Shown: positions 9,439-19,418 of the stretch, in pieces
How the letters are laid out: each line of letters opens with the position of its first letter
Numbering within the stretch: the stretch's first letter is position 1
Assembly (NCBI RefSeq): GCF_007828215.1
Contig: NZ_VIUE01000008.1
Span: forward strand, 1 to 64,000
Source of the DNA: Pseudomonas sp. SJZ074
GTDB lineage: Bacteria > Pseudomonadota > Gammaproteobacteria > Pseudomonadales > Pseudomonadaceae
Direction of reading: 5' to 3'
DNA length: 64,000 bases
Notes under the pieces: generated by a model
The model's database searches: none
Told to the model about the DNA's origin: nothing
What the model saw: the letters and a program-made list of their open reading frames with translations, nothing else
Program-made: the position numbers and the translations under genes

Positions 9439-9481
9439 ACAGGTACAATTCTCATATTTCTTAATTTCAACAGGTACAGTT
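9439..9481 (+). promoter_or_regulatory. Two direct copies of an ACAGGTACARTT motif
   Basis: ACAGGTACAATT at 9439-9450 and ACAGGTACAGTT at 9470-9481: two direct repeats, 31 bases start to start (three helical turns). The same 12-mer occurs at 8925-8936 before the DUF1127 gene. They lie about 160 bases before the first DUF2388 gene, between the terminator and that gene. The spacing suggests binding by a dimer or tetramer on one face of the DNA. The regulator is unknown. Confidence 0.45.
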
Positions 9482-9636
9482 TGATTTTTGGCAATTCGAG
9501 AGAGTAGGCGCTCTATATCAGAGCTGTCCTACGCCGCGATCTGACTTACTATCCAGGCGAACGTGGCGAAGCGAGTCGGACAGGCGTCTCCTCTTCCCGC
9601 TAAAGAATCGGCATTCATCACCCAAGGAGTCTCATC

Positions 9637-9954
9637 ATGATCCGTCTTCGTCTGCTCAGCGTTGCAGCCTTGCTGGCCGTAACTGCCCATGCCAATGCCA
9701 GCAGCTTCATCGTCACCACCGACTCCCTCGTTGGGGCTCTCAAGGCCACGTCCGATGCAACTTCCGATGCGACTTCGTCGCTGCGGGACAATAAAATCGT
9801 CCAGGCGGCCCGTGACGATGCCGCCAGCTTCGTGGCCAGCGAAGGCGCCATCCGTGGCGTGAAACTGGAAAGTGCCTTGGATTTCATCCGTCAGCAGGCG
9901 CCGCAGTTGAACGCCACCGATGCCCAGTTGGCCCAGGCGATCCTGGTGATCTGA
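9637..9954 (+). CDS. DUF2388 exported protein, copy 1
   Basis: A 105-residue protein with a Sec signal peptide (about residues 1-21, ending ANA). The rest matches the Pseudomonas-restricted DUF2388 family: SSLRDNKIVQAARDDAASF, then VAS-G-IRGVKLESAL and a C-terminal LAQAIL. GGAG stands before the ATG. It is the first of three tandem paralogues; about 100 bases separate it from the next. No biochemical role is known to me. A periplasmic location is inferred from the signal peptide. Confidence 0.85.
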   Translation: MIRLRLLSVAALLAVTAHANASSFIVTTDSLVGALKATSDATSDATSSLRDNKIVQAARDDAASFVASEGAIRGVKLESALDFIRQQAPQLNATDAQLAQAILVI

Positions 9955-10060
9955 TCCAACATGAAACATCGGGCGGCCGAAGGTATCCCGATGTTTCAAC
10001 GCTGGCTCTGGCCCGGCGGTTTGCGCTAGCCTTCAGGTTCACCATAAACCGTCGAGTGCC

Positions 10061-10369
10061 ATGCGTTTTACCTCAGATCTGCCTATCGTTTTGTTCCTGG
10101 TCGCTGCCTGCTGGTCCGTTTCGGCTCATGCCTTCGATGTATCCACCCAACAGGTGGTGGTCAGCGGCTATGCCACGAGCATGGTGACCTCTGCGCCCTT
10201 CGACCATAAACTGATCGTCGCCGCTCGCGATGACGCGGCAGTATTCGTTGCCAGTGATGGGCAGTTGCGGGGCGCACGACTGGAGTCGGCCTTGGCTTAT
10301 CTACGTCAGACCCAGCCAAAACTTCATGTCAGCGACCTTGAACTGGCACAGGCAATTCTCGTCCAATAG
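10061..10369 (+). CDS. DUF2388 exported protein, copy 2
   Basis: A 102-residue paralogue of the genes on either side. It has a signal peptide (about residues 1-25, ending AHA) and then the DUF2388 core: KLIVAARDDAAVFVASDGQ, LRGARLESAL and LAQAIL at the end. It is the most diverged of the three and lacks the TSDATTSLRD segment of copies 1 and 3. The ribosome-binding site is weak (GAGTGCC). It lies 26 bases before copy 3. Confidence 0.8.
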   Translation: MRFTSDLPIVLFLVAACWSVSAHAFDVSTQQVVVSGYATSMVTSAPFDHKLIVAARDDAAVFVASDGQLRGARLESALAYLRQTQPKLHVSDLELAQAILVQ

Positions 10370-10395
10370 TTATCCCAACTTTCCGGAGTCGTTCC

Positions 10396-10716
10396 ATGCG
10401 TAGCCCGCTGATTGCTGCCGCCCTAGGCCTGCTGGTATTGGCCGATGTGGCCCAGGCCCATACCCTGGTAGCCACCAGTAACATCATCGTTCGCGCCTCG
10501 CAGCGCACGATCGATTTCACTTCCGATACCACCACTTCCATCCGGGATTCGAAGATCGTCCGCGAAGCCCATGACGATGCAGCCAGCTTCGTCGCCAGCA
10601 ACGGTGAAATCCGTGGCGCTCACCTCGAAGCCGCCTTCGACACCTTGCGTACCCGCGTGCCGGAAGCCCGCGATGCCAGCGATCAGGTCCTCGCCGAAGC
10701 CATCCTCGCACTGTGA
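10396..10716 (+). CDS. DUF2388 exported protein, copy 3
   Basis: A 106-residue DUF2388 protein with a signal peptide (about residues 1-21, ending AQA). The core is TSIRDSKIVREAHDDAASF, VASNGEIRGAHLEAAF and a C-terminal LAEAIL. GGAG stands before the ATG. The stop codon overlaps the GTG start of the DUF4105 gene by four bases, so the two are translationally coupled. This links the small exported proteins to the large envelope protein that follows. Confidence 0.85.
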   Translation: MRSPLIAAALGLLVLADVAQAHTLVATSNIIVRASQRTIDFTSDTTTSIRDSKIVREAHDDAASFVASNGEIRGAHLEAAFDTLRTRVPEARDASDQVLAEAILAL

Positions 10717-12674
10717 GGCGGCTCGCCGCCTGGCTGGCGGCCGGGGTCCTGCTGCTCATGGGCAGTACTGCCCAGGCCGGCCTGCGACTGCACCTCAACG
10801 GCGAAGGCCTGAGCCTCGCGCAGCAGCAGGCCAGCCAGGCGCTGCTCGATGAAGCCATGGCGGCCCTGCCGCCACGTTTCATCGAGCAATTGGACCGCCG
10901 TATCGATGTCGGTTGGACCGACCGGATGCCAGCCAACGCGTATGGCCAAGCCTCGTTGGTGTCGCAGCTCGACCTCAACAGCAACCTGCTCGACAGCCTC
11001 ACGGACGGCAGCGCCGCTACGCAAAAGACTCGCCGTCCCCACGGTACCGTGCGGCGAGAATTGCTGGCCACCGTCCTGCATGAACTGACCCACATCTATG
11101 ACCGCGCACGTTTATGGCCGGATGCCGAGCGTGCGTTGATCCAGCGCTGCACGCGACGCCACAGTAGCGCCGGGCTGATCGGCCTCCCGGATGAATGCCG
11201 GGGCCAGAACGACCGCCGCTTCACCCTCAGTGATGATCCTCGTCTGCTGGACCTCGCTGGCTGGCCGCAATACGTCGGTCGTCGCGGTGAACGGGAGCAG
11301 CACAACCGCCAGGTCGCCCGCAGCCCAGACCTCTATGAGACCAGCAGCCCCAAGGAGTTCGTCGCGGTCAACATGGAGTACTTTCTCCTCGACCCGAGCT
11401 ACGCCTGCCGACGGCCCGCGCTGTACCGCTATTATCAGGAACACTTTGGTTGGGCCCCGCCCGCCAAAGACACCTGCGCCAAGTCGTTCGCCTTCCTCAA
11501 TGCCGGCAACGACTTCGCCAGGACACCACTGGGCAAGGTCGACCCAGAACGGGTCTACGCCATCGATTACCTGTTGGCAGAAGCCAACCAGAACTGGGTC
11601 AGCCGCTGGGGCCACAGCATGCTCCGCCTGGTGATCTGTGCACCCGGCCGCCCACGTGGGCCGGATTGCCGGCTGGATCTGGATCAACACCTGGTGCTCT
11701 CGTACCGTGCCTTCGTCGGTGATGTGCAGTTGTCCAGCTGGGACGGCCTGGTGGGCAAGTATCCGTCGCGACTGTTCGTGTTGCCGCTGGCCCAGGTGAT
11801 CGATGAATACACCAAGACCGAACTGCGCAGCCTGGCGTCCGTACCGCTGAACCTGTCACGGACCGAGATCGAGGAGACGGTCGAGCACGCCGCCGAAATG
11901 CACTGGAGCTATGACGGCAGCTATTACTTCCTGTCCAATAACTGCGCGGTAGAGAGCCTGAAGCTGCTGCGCAGCGGCAGCAATAACGGGCAACTCAAGG
12001 GCCTGGACAGCATCATGCCCAACGGTTTGCTGGAAGTGCTCAAGGGGCGGGGCCTGGCGGACACCAGCGTGTTGGACGATCCCAAGGAAGCCCTGCGCCT
12101 GGGCTACCGCTTCGATTCATTTCGTGATCGGTATCAGGCGATGTTCAACGTGCTGAAAAAGTACCTGCCGATCAAACAGCAATCGGTAGAGGACTGGCTG
12201 GCCCTGGACGCCGCCGAGCGCCGTGTCTGGTTCGAACAGGCCGACCTGCGCACCAGCGCGGCATTGCTGTTGCTGGAACAGGCCAGTTATCGCCGGCAAC
12301 TGCTGCTGGCCCAGGATGAAGTCAAACAACGCTACCTCGGTGCCCGCGAACTGCAGAACGGTGGCATGGAACGGGCCAACGCGACACTGCAGCAGATCCT
12401 CGCCAACAGTGGCTTCCTGAGCCGCCCTGCGGAGTTGCTGGGCAGTAGCGGCTACGGGTTGCCCCAGCCCAGCGAGTGGCAGCGACTGGAATCGGAAAGC
12501 AGCCTGCGCCAGAAACAGCTACAAACACTGACGGGCGATCTGGACAAGGAAGTCCGGGCTCTGCTCGAGCCAAGCCGCGCCGCTGAAATCGCCGCGAGCG
12601 AGGCCAACGTCAAGGAGCTTGGTGAACATCTGCGCAAACTGCATAAGGCGGGGGGTGGGTTGGAGCTGCCTTGA
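10713..12674 (+). CDS. DUF4105 envelope protein with an N-terminal HExxH metallopeptidase-like region
   Basis: A 653-residue exported protein. Residues 1-22 are a signal peptide. A zinc-metallopeptidase-like motif HELTH is at residues 123-127, with a downstream glutamate candidate in SPKEFVAVNMEYF. The second part is a DUF4105 domain with the conserved WGHSMLRLVIC and SNNCAVESLKLL blocks. Their His and Cys resemble a papain/NlpC-like pair. The last 150 residues are Gln/Leu-rich and helical. The start is a GTG overlapping the upstream stop codon. DUF4105 proteins of Bacteroides have been linked to lipoprotein N-acylation (Lnb). Whether that applies here is unknown, since Pseudomonas has Lnt. 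The family is clear, the function is not. Confidence 0.85.
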   Translation: MRRLAAWLAAGVLLLMGSTAQAGLRLHLNGEGLSLAQQQASQALLDEAMAALPPRFIEQLDRRIDVGWTDRMPANAYGQASLVSQLDLNSNLLDSLTDGSAATQKTRRPHGTVRRELLATVLHELTHIYDRARLWPDAERALIQRCTRRHSSAGLIGLPDECRGQNDRRFTLSDDPRLLDLAGWPQYVGRRGEREQHNRQVARSPDLYETSSPKEFVAVNMEYFLLDPSYACRRPALYRYYQEHFGWAPPAKDTCAKSFAFLNAGNDFARTPLGKVDPERVYAIDYLLAEANQNWVSRWGHSMLRLVICAPGRPRGPDCRLDLDQHLVLSYRAFVGDVQLSSWDGLVGKYPSRLFVLPLAQVIDEYTKTELRSLASVPLNLSRTEIEETVEHAAEMHWSYDGSYYFLSNNCAVESLKLLRSGSNNGQLKGLDSIMPNGLLEVLKGRGLADTSVLDDPKEALRLGYRFDSFRDRYQAMFNVLKKYLPIKQQSVEDWLALDAAERRVWFEQADLRTSAALLLLEQASYRRQLLLAQDEVKQRYLGARELQNGGMERANATLQQILANSGFLSRPAELLGSSGYGLPQPSEWQRLESESSLRQKQLQTLTGDLDKEVRALLEPSRAAEIAASEANVKELGEHLRKLHKAGGGLELP

Positions 12675-12727
12675 TGAACCTCGCCACAATGAGCAGCCCG
12701 GGCAAAACTACAGATCATTTTCATGCA

Positions 12728-12770
12728 CAACAAAAAAGGTTCAGAACCTGGTTCTGAACCTTTTTTGTTG
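12728..12770 (+). terminator. Bidirectional terminator between the DUF4105 gene and trpA
   Basis: CAACAAAAAAGGTTCAGAACC and its exact complement meet at the centre, giving a near-perfect 21-base stem with A and T runs on the two sides. It serves the converging DUF4105 (+) and trpBA (-) transcripts. Confidence 0.92.
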
Positions 12771-12780
12771 CAGCAATAAA

Positions 12781-13592
12781 TCAACTCATGCGTGCATTAC
12801 GCACACCGTCGGCCAGGGCGGCGCACAAGCTCAGCACGCCATCGACGGCCTGCTCCGATGTCTCGGCGCTGGCGATATGGTCGATCAACGCCGAGCCGAC
12901 CACCACGCCATCGGCCAATCGTGCAATGGCAGCGGCTTGCTCCGGCGTGCGGATGCCGAAACCGATGCTGATCGGTAGATCGGTATGGCGACGCAGACGC
13001 GCCACGGCTTCTTCCACATGCTCCAGCGTCGCGGCACCGGCGCCGGTCACGCCCGCCACCGATACGTAGTACACAAAGCCCGAACTGCCATTGAGCACCG
13101 TCGGCAACCGCACATCATCGGTGGTCGGTGTGGTCAGGCGGATGAAATCCAGACCCGCAGCCTGGGCCGGATCGCACAGTTCGCCGTTGTGCTCGGGCGG
13201 CATGTCCACCACGATCAGGCCATCGACGCCGGAATCCAGCGCTTCGCCAATGAAGCGTTGCACACCATATCGATGGATCGGGTTGAAGTAGCCCATCAGC
13301 ACCAAGGGTGTCTCGCTGTTGTCCTTACGGAACTCGCGAACCATCTGCAGGGTTTTTGCCAGGTTCTGTTGAGCCCCCAGCGCGCGGATGTTCGCCAACT
13401 GGATCGCCGGGCCGTCGGCCATCGGATCGGTAAACGGCATGCCCAGCTCGATCACATCGGCACCGGCCGCCGGCAGGCCCTTGAGGATTGCCAGCGAGGT
13501 GTCGTAGTTCGGGTCGCCGGCGGTCACGAAGGTCACCAGGGCGGCGCGGTTTTGTTGCTTGAGTTCGGCAAAACGGGTTTGCAGGCGGCTCA

Positions 13593-13593
<1 letters not shown>
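12781..13593 (-). CDS. trpA: Tryptophan synthase alpha subunit
   Basis: A 270-residue TIM-barrel protein. It cleaves indole-3-glycerol phosphate to indole and glyceraldehyde 3-phosphate and passes indole to TrpB in the alpha2-beta2 complex. Family signatures are [11 protein letters not shown] at the N-terminus, the [17 protein letters not shown] block with catalytic Glu and Asp, and the C-terminal phosphate-binding part [15 protein letters not shown]. The start codon overlaps the trpB stop by one base. It ends 10 bases from the shared bidirectional terminator. Confidence 0.97.
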
Positions 13594-14938
<1,345 letters not shown>

Positions 14939-15832
14939 ATGCGCCACGACCTGCCTCCCCTCAACGCCTTGCGTGCCTTCGAAGCCACCGCTCGCCTGAA
15001 CAGCGTAAGCCAGGCAGCCGAACAGCTTCACGTCACTCACGGCGCCGTCAGCCGACAGTTGAAGGTGCTGGAAGAGCATCTGGGCGTCAGCCTGTTCGTC
15101 AAGGATGGAAGAGGCCTGAAACTCACAGATGCGGGCCTGCGCCTGCGTGATGCCAGCGCCGAAGCTTTCGAGCGGCTACGTAGCGCCTGCGCCGAACTCA
15201 CCCAAAGCACGGCGGATGCTCCGTTTGTGCTGGGCTGCTCGGGCAGTTTGTTGGCGCGCTGGTTCATTCCTCGCCTGGGCCGACTCAATGCCGATCTGCC
15301 GGACTTGCGCTTGCATTTGTCCGCCGGCGAAGGTGATCTGGACCCCAGGCGCCCAGGGCTGGACGCTTTGCTGGTCTTTGCCGAGCCACCTTGGCCGGCG
15401 GACATGCAGGTGTACGAGTTGGTCAGCGAGCGGATCGGCCCAGTCATCAGCCCGCGTTATACCGGCTTCATCGACCTGAAATCCGCCCCGGCCAGCGCGC
15501 TGTTGGGCGAGTCGTTGCTGCATACCACGTCCCGCCCACAGGCCTGGCCGACCTGGGCAGGGCAAAACGACCTCGATCCACAGGCACTGAAATTCGGCCA
15601 GGGTTTCGAGCATTTATATTATTTGCTGGAGGCTGCGGTGGCAGGGTTGGGCGTAGCCATCGCTCCCGAGCCGTTGGTGGCCGAGGATGTGCGCGCCGGA
15701 CGCCTCGTCGCGCCATGGGGCTTCGTTGAAACCCCGGCGCGACTGGCATTATGGCTACCCAAGCGCGCCTCAGACAGCCGCGCCCGGCAGTTGGCCCAAT
15801 GGCTCAGGCATGAGTTGAGCCAACCGGCTTAA
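14939..15832 (+). CDS. trpI: LysR-family activator of trpBA, TrpI
   Basis: A 297-residue LysR regulator of the GcvA/TrpI subgroup. It has an N-terminal helix-turn-helix ([20 protein letters not shown], then [20 protein letters not shown]) and a C-terminal effector domain. It is divergent from trpBA, the diagnostic arrangement of TrpI in Pseudomonas. TrpI senses indoleglycerol phosphate. The gene overlaps the converging DUF883 gene by four bases at its 3' end. Confidence 0.93.
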   Translation: MRHDLPPLNALRAFEATARLNSVSQAAEQLHVTHGAVSRQLKVLEEHLGVSLFVKDGRGLKLTDAGLRLRDASAEAFERLRSACAELTQSTADAPFVLGCSGSLLARWFIPRLGRLNADLPDLRLHLSAGEGDLDPRRPGLDALLVFAEPPWPADMQVYELVSERIGPVISPRYTGFIDLKSAPASALLGESLLHTTSRPQAWPTWAGQNDLDPQALKFGQGFEHLYYLLEAAVAGLGVAIAPEPLVAEDVRAGRLVAPWGFVETPARLALWLPKRASDSRARQLAQWLRHELSQPA

Positions 15833-16155
15833 TCACCGCGCTTGCACAGCAGATAAGCGGCCAACAGACCAAGGGCCCCGACCGCGACACCGGCGGTGGT
15901 CCACGGGTGCTCTTGAGCGTAATCGCGTGTGGCGAGCCCGGTTTCGCGGGTTTTCACCTTGACCTCTTCATACGCGTCGCTGAGCAGATGACGGGAATGC
16001 TTCAATGCATTTTCGGCGTTTGCCTTGAGCGATTTGAGGGTCTTACGCGACTCGTCCGAAGCGTCGTCCTTCAGGCTTTCCAACGACTTGAGCAGATTCT
16101 CGATTTCCGCTTCCATGCTTTGCAACGAGGCTTTGCGTAATGAATTGCTGGCCAT
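15829..16155 (-). CDS. DUF883 (ElaB/YqjD-like) membrane-anchored protein
   Basis: A 108-residue protein with a long coiled-coil-like helical body ([20 protein letters not shown] and onward). It ends in a single transmembrane helix (about residues 86-104, [19 protein letters not shown]) and a short charged tail. This is the layout of ElaB/YqjD proteins, which are tail-anchored in the inner membrane and, in E. coli, bind ribosomes in stationary phase. The ATG at 16155 follows GGAGAG; a longer open frame upstream is not coding-like. It converges with and slightly overlaps trpI. Confidence 0.85.
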   Translation of the reverse strand: MASNSLRKASLQSMEAEIENLLKSLESLKDDASDESRKTLKSLKANAENALKHSRHLLSDAYEEVKVKTRETGLATRDYAQEHPWTTAGVAVGALGLLAAYLLCKRGD

Positions 16156-16324
16156 GGTGGCTCTCTCCTGCAGTGGTTGAGTGCGTGTGAAAGTTGGGAC
16201 TCCCGCCGTTTCTGAAAGTGCAGTAAATCTGAACTTCAGCGCGTGAACGGCACCACACGTAAGGCGAAAAATCGCTGCTAGGCTCTTGGTAGCCAAGCGG
16301 CTGGAAATAATCAGGAGAAACGTC

Positions 16325-16540
16325 ATGACTGATCATCACACGTACAAAAAGGTCGAGCTGGTCGGCTCATCCGCCACCAGCATCGAAGATGCCATCAACA
16401 ATGCCCTGGCCGAAGCCAGCAAGAGCCTCAAGCACCTGGAATGGTTCGAAGTCACCGAAACTCGCGGGCATATCGAAAACGGCCGGGCCGCGCACTTCCA
16501 GGTAACCCTCAAGGTCGGCTTCCGGATCGCAAATAGCTGA
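16325..16540 (+). CDS. Dodecin family flavin-binding protein
   Basis: A 71-residue dodecin. These form hollow dodecamers that store or buffer flavins or CoA. The sequence has the typical [20 protein letters not shown] start, [13 protein letters not shown] with the conserved tryptophan that stacks on flavin, and the strand [12 protein letters not shown]. The ATG at 16325 is preceded by AGGAG. It is monocistronic and divergent from the DUF883 gene. Confidence 0.93.
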   Translation: MTDHHTYKKVELVGSSATSIEDAINNALAEASKSLKHLEWFEVTETRGHIENGRAAHFQVTLKVGFRIANS

Positions 16541-16654
16541 GGCGCGTGGAACTTGCACGCTGGCGGAGTGCCATAGGAATGGCGATGCGCTATCCGACGG
16601 GCGCATCCCTCCTGTTTAATACCAGCCTAATGATCCGACCAAGGAGTGCGAGCG

Positions 16655-16876
16655 ATGAAAAAGTTGATGGTTGCTGTGGGTTTGCTGAGCCTTGCGGGTT
16701 CGGCGTTTGCCGCCGGTAAGTCCTGCGAGGAGCTGAAAAGCGAAATCGCAGCGAAGCTCGATGCCAAGAAAGTTTCAGGTTATTCGCTGGAAATCGTCGA
16801 TAAAGGTGCGGCGGGTGACGGGAAAGTCGTCGGTACTTGTGAGGGCGGTACGAAGGAAATCGTCTACAAGCGCTGA
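16655..16876 (+). CDS. DUF1161 exported protein, copy 1
   Basis: A 73-residue protein with a signal peptide (about residues 1-19, ending AFA). The DUF1161 body is KSCEELKSEIAAKLDAKKV, then YSLEIVDKG and VVGTCEGGTKEIVYKR, with two cysteines that could form a disulphide. AAGGAG at 16641 precedes the start. It has its own terminator. A paralogue lies 2 kb downstream at 18724-18957. No function is known to me. Confidence 0.88.
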   Translation: MKKLMVAVGLLSLAGSAFAAGKSCEELKSEIAAKLDAKKVSGYSLEIVDKGAAGDGKVVGTCEGGTKEIVYKR

Positions 16877-16891
16877 TGCTGCTCGAATGTC

Positions 16892-16917
16892 AAAGCCGAC
16901 GCATGCGTCGGCTTTTT
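16892..16917 (+). terminator. Rho-independent terminator after DUF1161 copy 1
   Basis: AAAGCCGACGCATGCGTCGGCTTTTT: perfect self-complementary stem ending in a T run, 15 bases past the stop. It also lies just downstream of the converging flavin oxidoreductase gene. Confidence 0.9.
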
Positions 16918-16929
16918 CATGGGCACGAT

Positions 16930-17931
16930 TCAGCCCTTCATGACCTGCGCCAGCAATTCATATGAATGCAAACGGTCGGCATGCTCATACAGGTCGCTGG
17001 TGAATATCAGCTCATCGGCCTGGGTCTGCTCAATCAGTACCTCGAGGCGGGCGCGGATCTTCTGCGGCCCCCCGATCATCGCCAGGCCAAGGAAATCGCC
17101 CACCGCTTCTTTCTCATGGGGTAACCAGAGACCGTTCATGGTTTCGACCGGTGGACGCTGCACCAGGCTCTGGCCGCGCATCAGCGCGAGGATCCGCTGA
17201 TACACCGAAGTCGCCAGATAATCAGCCTGCTCATCGGTATCCGCCGCCACCAAGGGCACACCGAGCATCACGTAGGGTTTGTCGAGCACCGCCGACGGCT
17301 TGAAATGGTTGCGGTAGATGCGAATGGCCTCATGCATAAAGCGCGGTGCGAAATGGGAGGCGAAAGCGTAGGGCAAACCGCGCTCACCGGCCAGCTGCGC
17401 GCTGAACAGGCTCGAGCCCAACAACCACACCGGCACGTTGGTCCCGGTGCCGGGCATGGCGATGATGCGTTGATCGGGGGTGCGCGGGCCGAGATAGCGC
17501 ATCAGCTCGGCCACGTCGTCGGGGAAATCGTCCGCGCTACCGGAGCGCTCACGACGCAGAGCCCTGGCGGTCATCTGATCGGAGCCGGGTGCACGACCCA
17601 ACCCCAGATCGATCCGACCCGGGAAGAGGCTTTCCAGGGTGCCGAACTGCTCGGCGATGATCAGCGGCGCATGGTTGGGCAACATCACCCCGCCAGAGCC
17701 GACACGAATAGTCGAAGTACCACCGGCCAGATAACTCAACAGCACCGCTGTCGCGGAACTGGCGATGCCATCCATATTGTGGTGTTCAGCCACCCAGAAA
17801 CGGGTGTAGCCGAATTTTTCCACGTGCTGCGCCAGATCCAGCGAGTTACGCAAGGAACGGGCGGCATTGCCATCCTCGCGGACAGGCACGAGGTCGAGGG
17901 TTGAGAATTTCACTTCGGACAGCTGTTTCAT
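16930..17931 (-). CDS. LLM-class flavin-dependent oxidoreductase (YhbW-like)
   Basis: A 333-residue bacterial-luciferase-like protein. The N-terminus reads [15 protein letters not shown]. The family blocks [39 protein letters not shown] and [13 protein letters not shown] follow. They fit the MsnO8/YhbW subgroup of FMN-dependent monooxygenases. Substrate unknown. It is divergent from the osmC-like gene, with a 14-bp palindrome in the 231-base gap, so the two may share a stress-sensing regulator. Confidence 0.88.
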   Translation of the reverse strand: MKQLSEVKFSTLDLVPVREDGNAARSLRNSLDLAQHVEKFGYTRFWVAEHHNMDGIASSATAVLLSYLAGGTSTIRVGSGGVMLPNHAPLIIAEQFGTLESLFPGRIDLGLGRAPGSDQMTARALRRERSGSADDFPDDVAELMRYLGPRTPDQRIIAMPGTGTNVPVWLLGSSLFSAQLAGERGLPYAFASHFAPRFMHEAIRIYRNHFKPSAVLDKPYVMLGVPLVAADTDEQADYLATSVYQRILALMRGQSLVQRPPVETMNGLWLPHEKEAVGDFLGLAMIGGPQKIRARLEVLIEQTQADELIFTSDLYEHADRLHSYELLAQVMKG

Positions 17932-18052
17932 GGGCCGGCGTCTCCAACGGGGCTTTTCCTACGGGCAAAAGCCTGCCGTTTTCTGTAGGTGTGTGCCTTG
18001 CAATGTGGGCATATACCCGAGTTTCAATAGCTGCAACGAATTTTCCTACTAA

Positions 18053-18066
18053 ATTAGTCGACTAAT
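18053..18066. promoter_or_regulatory. Palindromic operator candidate between the flavin oxidoreductase and osmC genes
   Basis: ATTAGTCGACTAAT is a perfect 14-bp palindrome. With the preceding ACTAAA it makes three TTAGT/ACTAA half-sites in a row (about 18048-18066). It lies about 100 bases before the osmC start and 120 before the oxidoreductase start. Its form suits a MarR- or TetR-like dimer. The regulator is not in the window. Confidence 0.45.
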
Positions 18067-18162
18067 CGATGAAGTGAACTTTGTCAGGCGGTCTATCCTC
18101 ACAAGCCTGGCAGTCAAAAAACACCCGGCGCAACCCGCGCGCCGGATCTTGAGGAGGCAGAC

Positions 18163-18594
18163 ATGGCTATCATTAAGAAAGCATCGGCTCACTGGGAAGG
18201 TGACCTGAAAAACGGCATCGGCTCCATCTCCACGGAAACCGGCGTGCTACGCGAAGCACCCTATGGTTTCAAGGCCCGTTTCGAGGGCGGCCGCGGCACT
18301 AATCCCGAAGAGCTGATCGGCGCAGCCCATGCTGGCTGTTTCTCCATGGCATTTTCGATGATCCTGGGGGATGCCGGGTTCAAGGCCGACAGCATCGATA
18401 CCAATGCCGAAGTGACCCTCGACCAGGTCGAAGGTGGCTTTGCCATCACCGCAGTGAAGCTGATTCTCAAGGCGAAGATTCCCGGCGCCAGCCAGCAGCA
18501 GTTTGAAGAGCTGAGCAACAAGGCCAAGGAAGGTTGCCCGGTTTCCAAGGTGTTGAACGCCAAGATCACTCTGGATGCCACGCTGGTGAACTGA
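18163..18594 (+). CDS. osmC: OsmC family peroxiredoxin
   Basis: A 143-residue OsmC/Ohr-fold protein that reduces organic hydroperoxides using two cysteines. Both are present: the first in GAAHAGCFSMAFSM and the second in KAKEGCPVSKVLNAKI. The N-terminal GIGSISTETGVLREAPYGFK is typical of OsmC rather than Ohr. GAGGAGG precedes the start. A rho-independent terminator follows the gene. Confidence 0.93.
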   Translation: MAIIKKASAHWEGDLKNGIGSISTETGVLREAPYGFKARFEGGRGTNPEELIGAAHAGCFSMAFSMILGDAGFKADSIDTNAEVTLDQVEGGFAITAVKLILKAKIPGASQQQFEELSNKAKEGCPVSKVLNAKITLDATLVN

Positions 18595-18607
18595 CCCCCC
18601 GCATCAG

Positions 18608-18636
18608 GATCGCAGCCGCCGAAGGCTGCGATCTTT
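18608..18636 (+). terminator. Terminator after osmC
   Basis: GATCGCAGCC, loop GCCGAA, GGCTGCGATC, then TTT: a perfect 10-base stem 13 bases after the osmC stop. Confidence 0.85.
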
Positions 18637-18723
18637 CCCTGTTACCCGTTGAGCGATGTGTGGTCGAATGCAGTAGGCAGTTTCAACGTACAAGCGGTAC
18701 GTGCTGCAGTGAGGAGTTCGAGC

Positions 18724-18957
18724 ATGAAACGGTTTGCCTTGGTCATTATTGGTTGCGCCTTGACCACCTCAGCCCTGGCGGCGCCAAAATCCTGTGAAGA
18801 ACTGAAAGCGGAAATCGAGGCGAAGATCCAGGCGAACAAAGTGTCGTCCTACACCTTGGAAATTGTCATGAAGAAAGAAGTCCACGATCAGAACATGGTG
18901 GTCGGCACCTGCGAAGGCGGCAGAAAGAAAATCATCTACCAGAAGAACGACAATTAA
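18724..18957 (+). CDS. DUF1161 exported protein, copy 2
   Basis: A 77-residue paralogue of the protein at 16655-16876. It has a signal peptide (about residues 1-20), then KSCEELKAEIEAKIQANKV, YTLEIVMKKEV and VVGTCEGGRKKIIYQK. Both cysteines are kept. It differs by a few extra residues (VHDQNM) in the loop before the second cysteine. GAGGAG precedes the ATG at 18724. It overlaps the end of the converging lipoprotein gene by four bases. Confidence 0.87.
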   Translation: MKRFALVIIGCALTTSALAAPKSCEELKAEIEAKIQANKVSSYTLEIVMKKEVHDQNMVVGTCEGGRKKIIYQKNDN

Positions 18958-19379
18958 GGAACGCAGTTGACCTGCCGCTCCTCGGCAACAATTTCACGCT
19001 TGGCATTATAGAGCCGGGCGCTTGGGGTAAACGCCAGGTTGCGGGCTTCCAGACGATAACGCTGGCCGGCCTCGAAATGATCGTAACGCACGATCATGTA
19101 GCACAACCGTTCCTGCGGTTCGGCCTGCATGCCCAATCCGCCACCACTCATGACCTCGAAGTCGAAGCGCACTTTCAACTCATGGCTGCCCGGCGAAACC
19201 TGGAAGAACCGCCCATCCCGCAGACGTTGCCCATCCAGGCCCTCGGCCATGAGCACTTTGCCGCCCGGCATGGGGGTCGCAAAATCGACCCAGGCCATGT
19301 TCGGATCGACCGGGGGCAGCGGACTTGATGCACAACCGCTCACCGAGACCAGGGCCAGTAACAGGATATGAAGGCGCAT
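18954..19379 (-). CDS. PA0061/PA0062-family lipoprotein, copy 1
   Basis: A 141-residue lipoprotein: signal peptide with lipobox VSGC at residues 12-15, then SPLPPVDPNMAWVDF. It shares a backbone with the next gene: DGRFFQVSPGSHELKVRFDF against DRRYFEVQPGAHELTVRYQF, and FEAGQRYRLEARNLAFTPSA against FNAGQRYQLQAGSIGFRPWA. Serine after the lipobox Cys region suggests outer-membrane sorting. Function unknown. It lies 39 bases downstream of its paralogue, probably in one operon. Confidence 0.82.
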   Translation of the reverse strand: MRLHILLLALVSVSGCASSPLPPVDPNMAWVDFATPMPGGKVLMAEGLDGQRLRDGRFFQVSPGSHELKVRFDFEVMSGGGLGMQAEPQERLCYMIVRYDHFEAGQRYRLEARNLAFTPSARLYNAKREIVAEERQVNCVP

Positions 19380-19418
19380 GATGAATTTCCTGAAGTCGAG
19401 TATTGAGCATAGCGCCGA

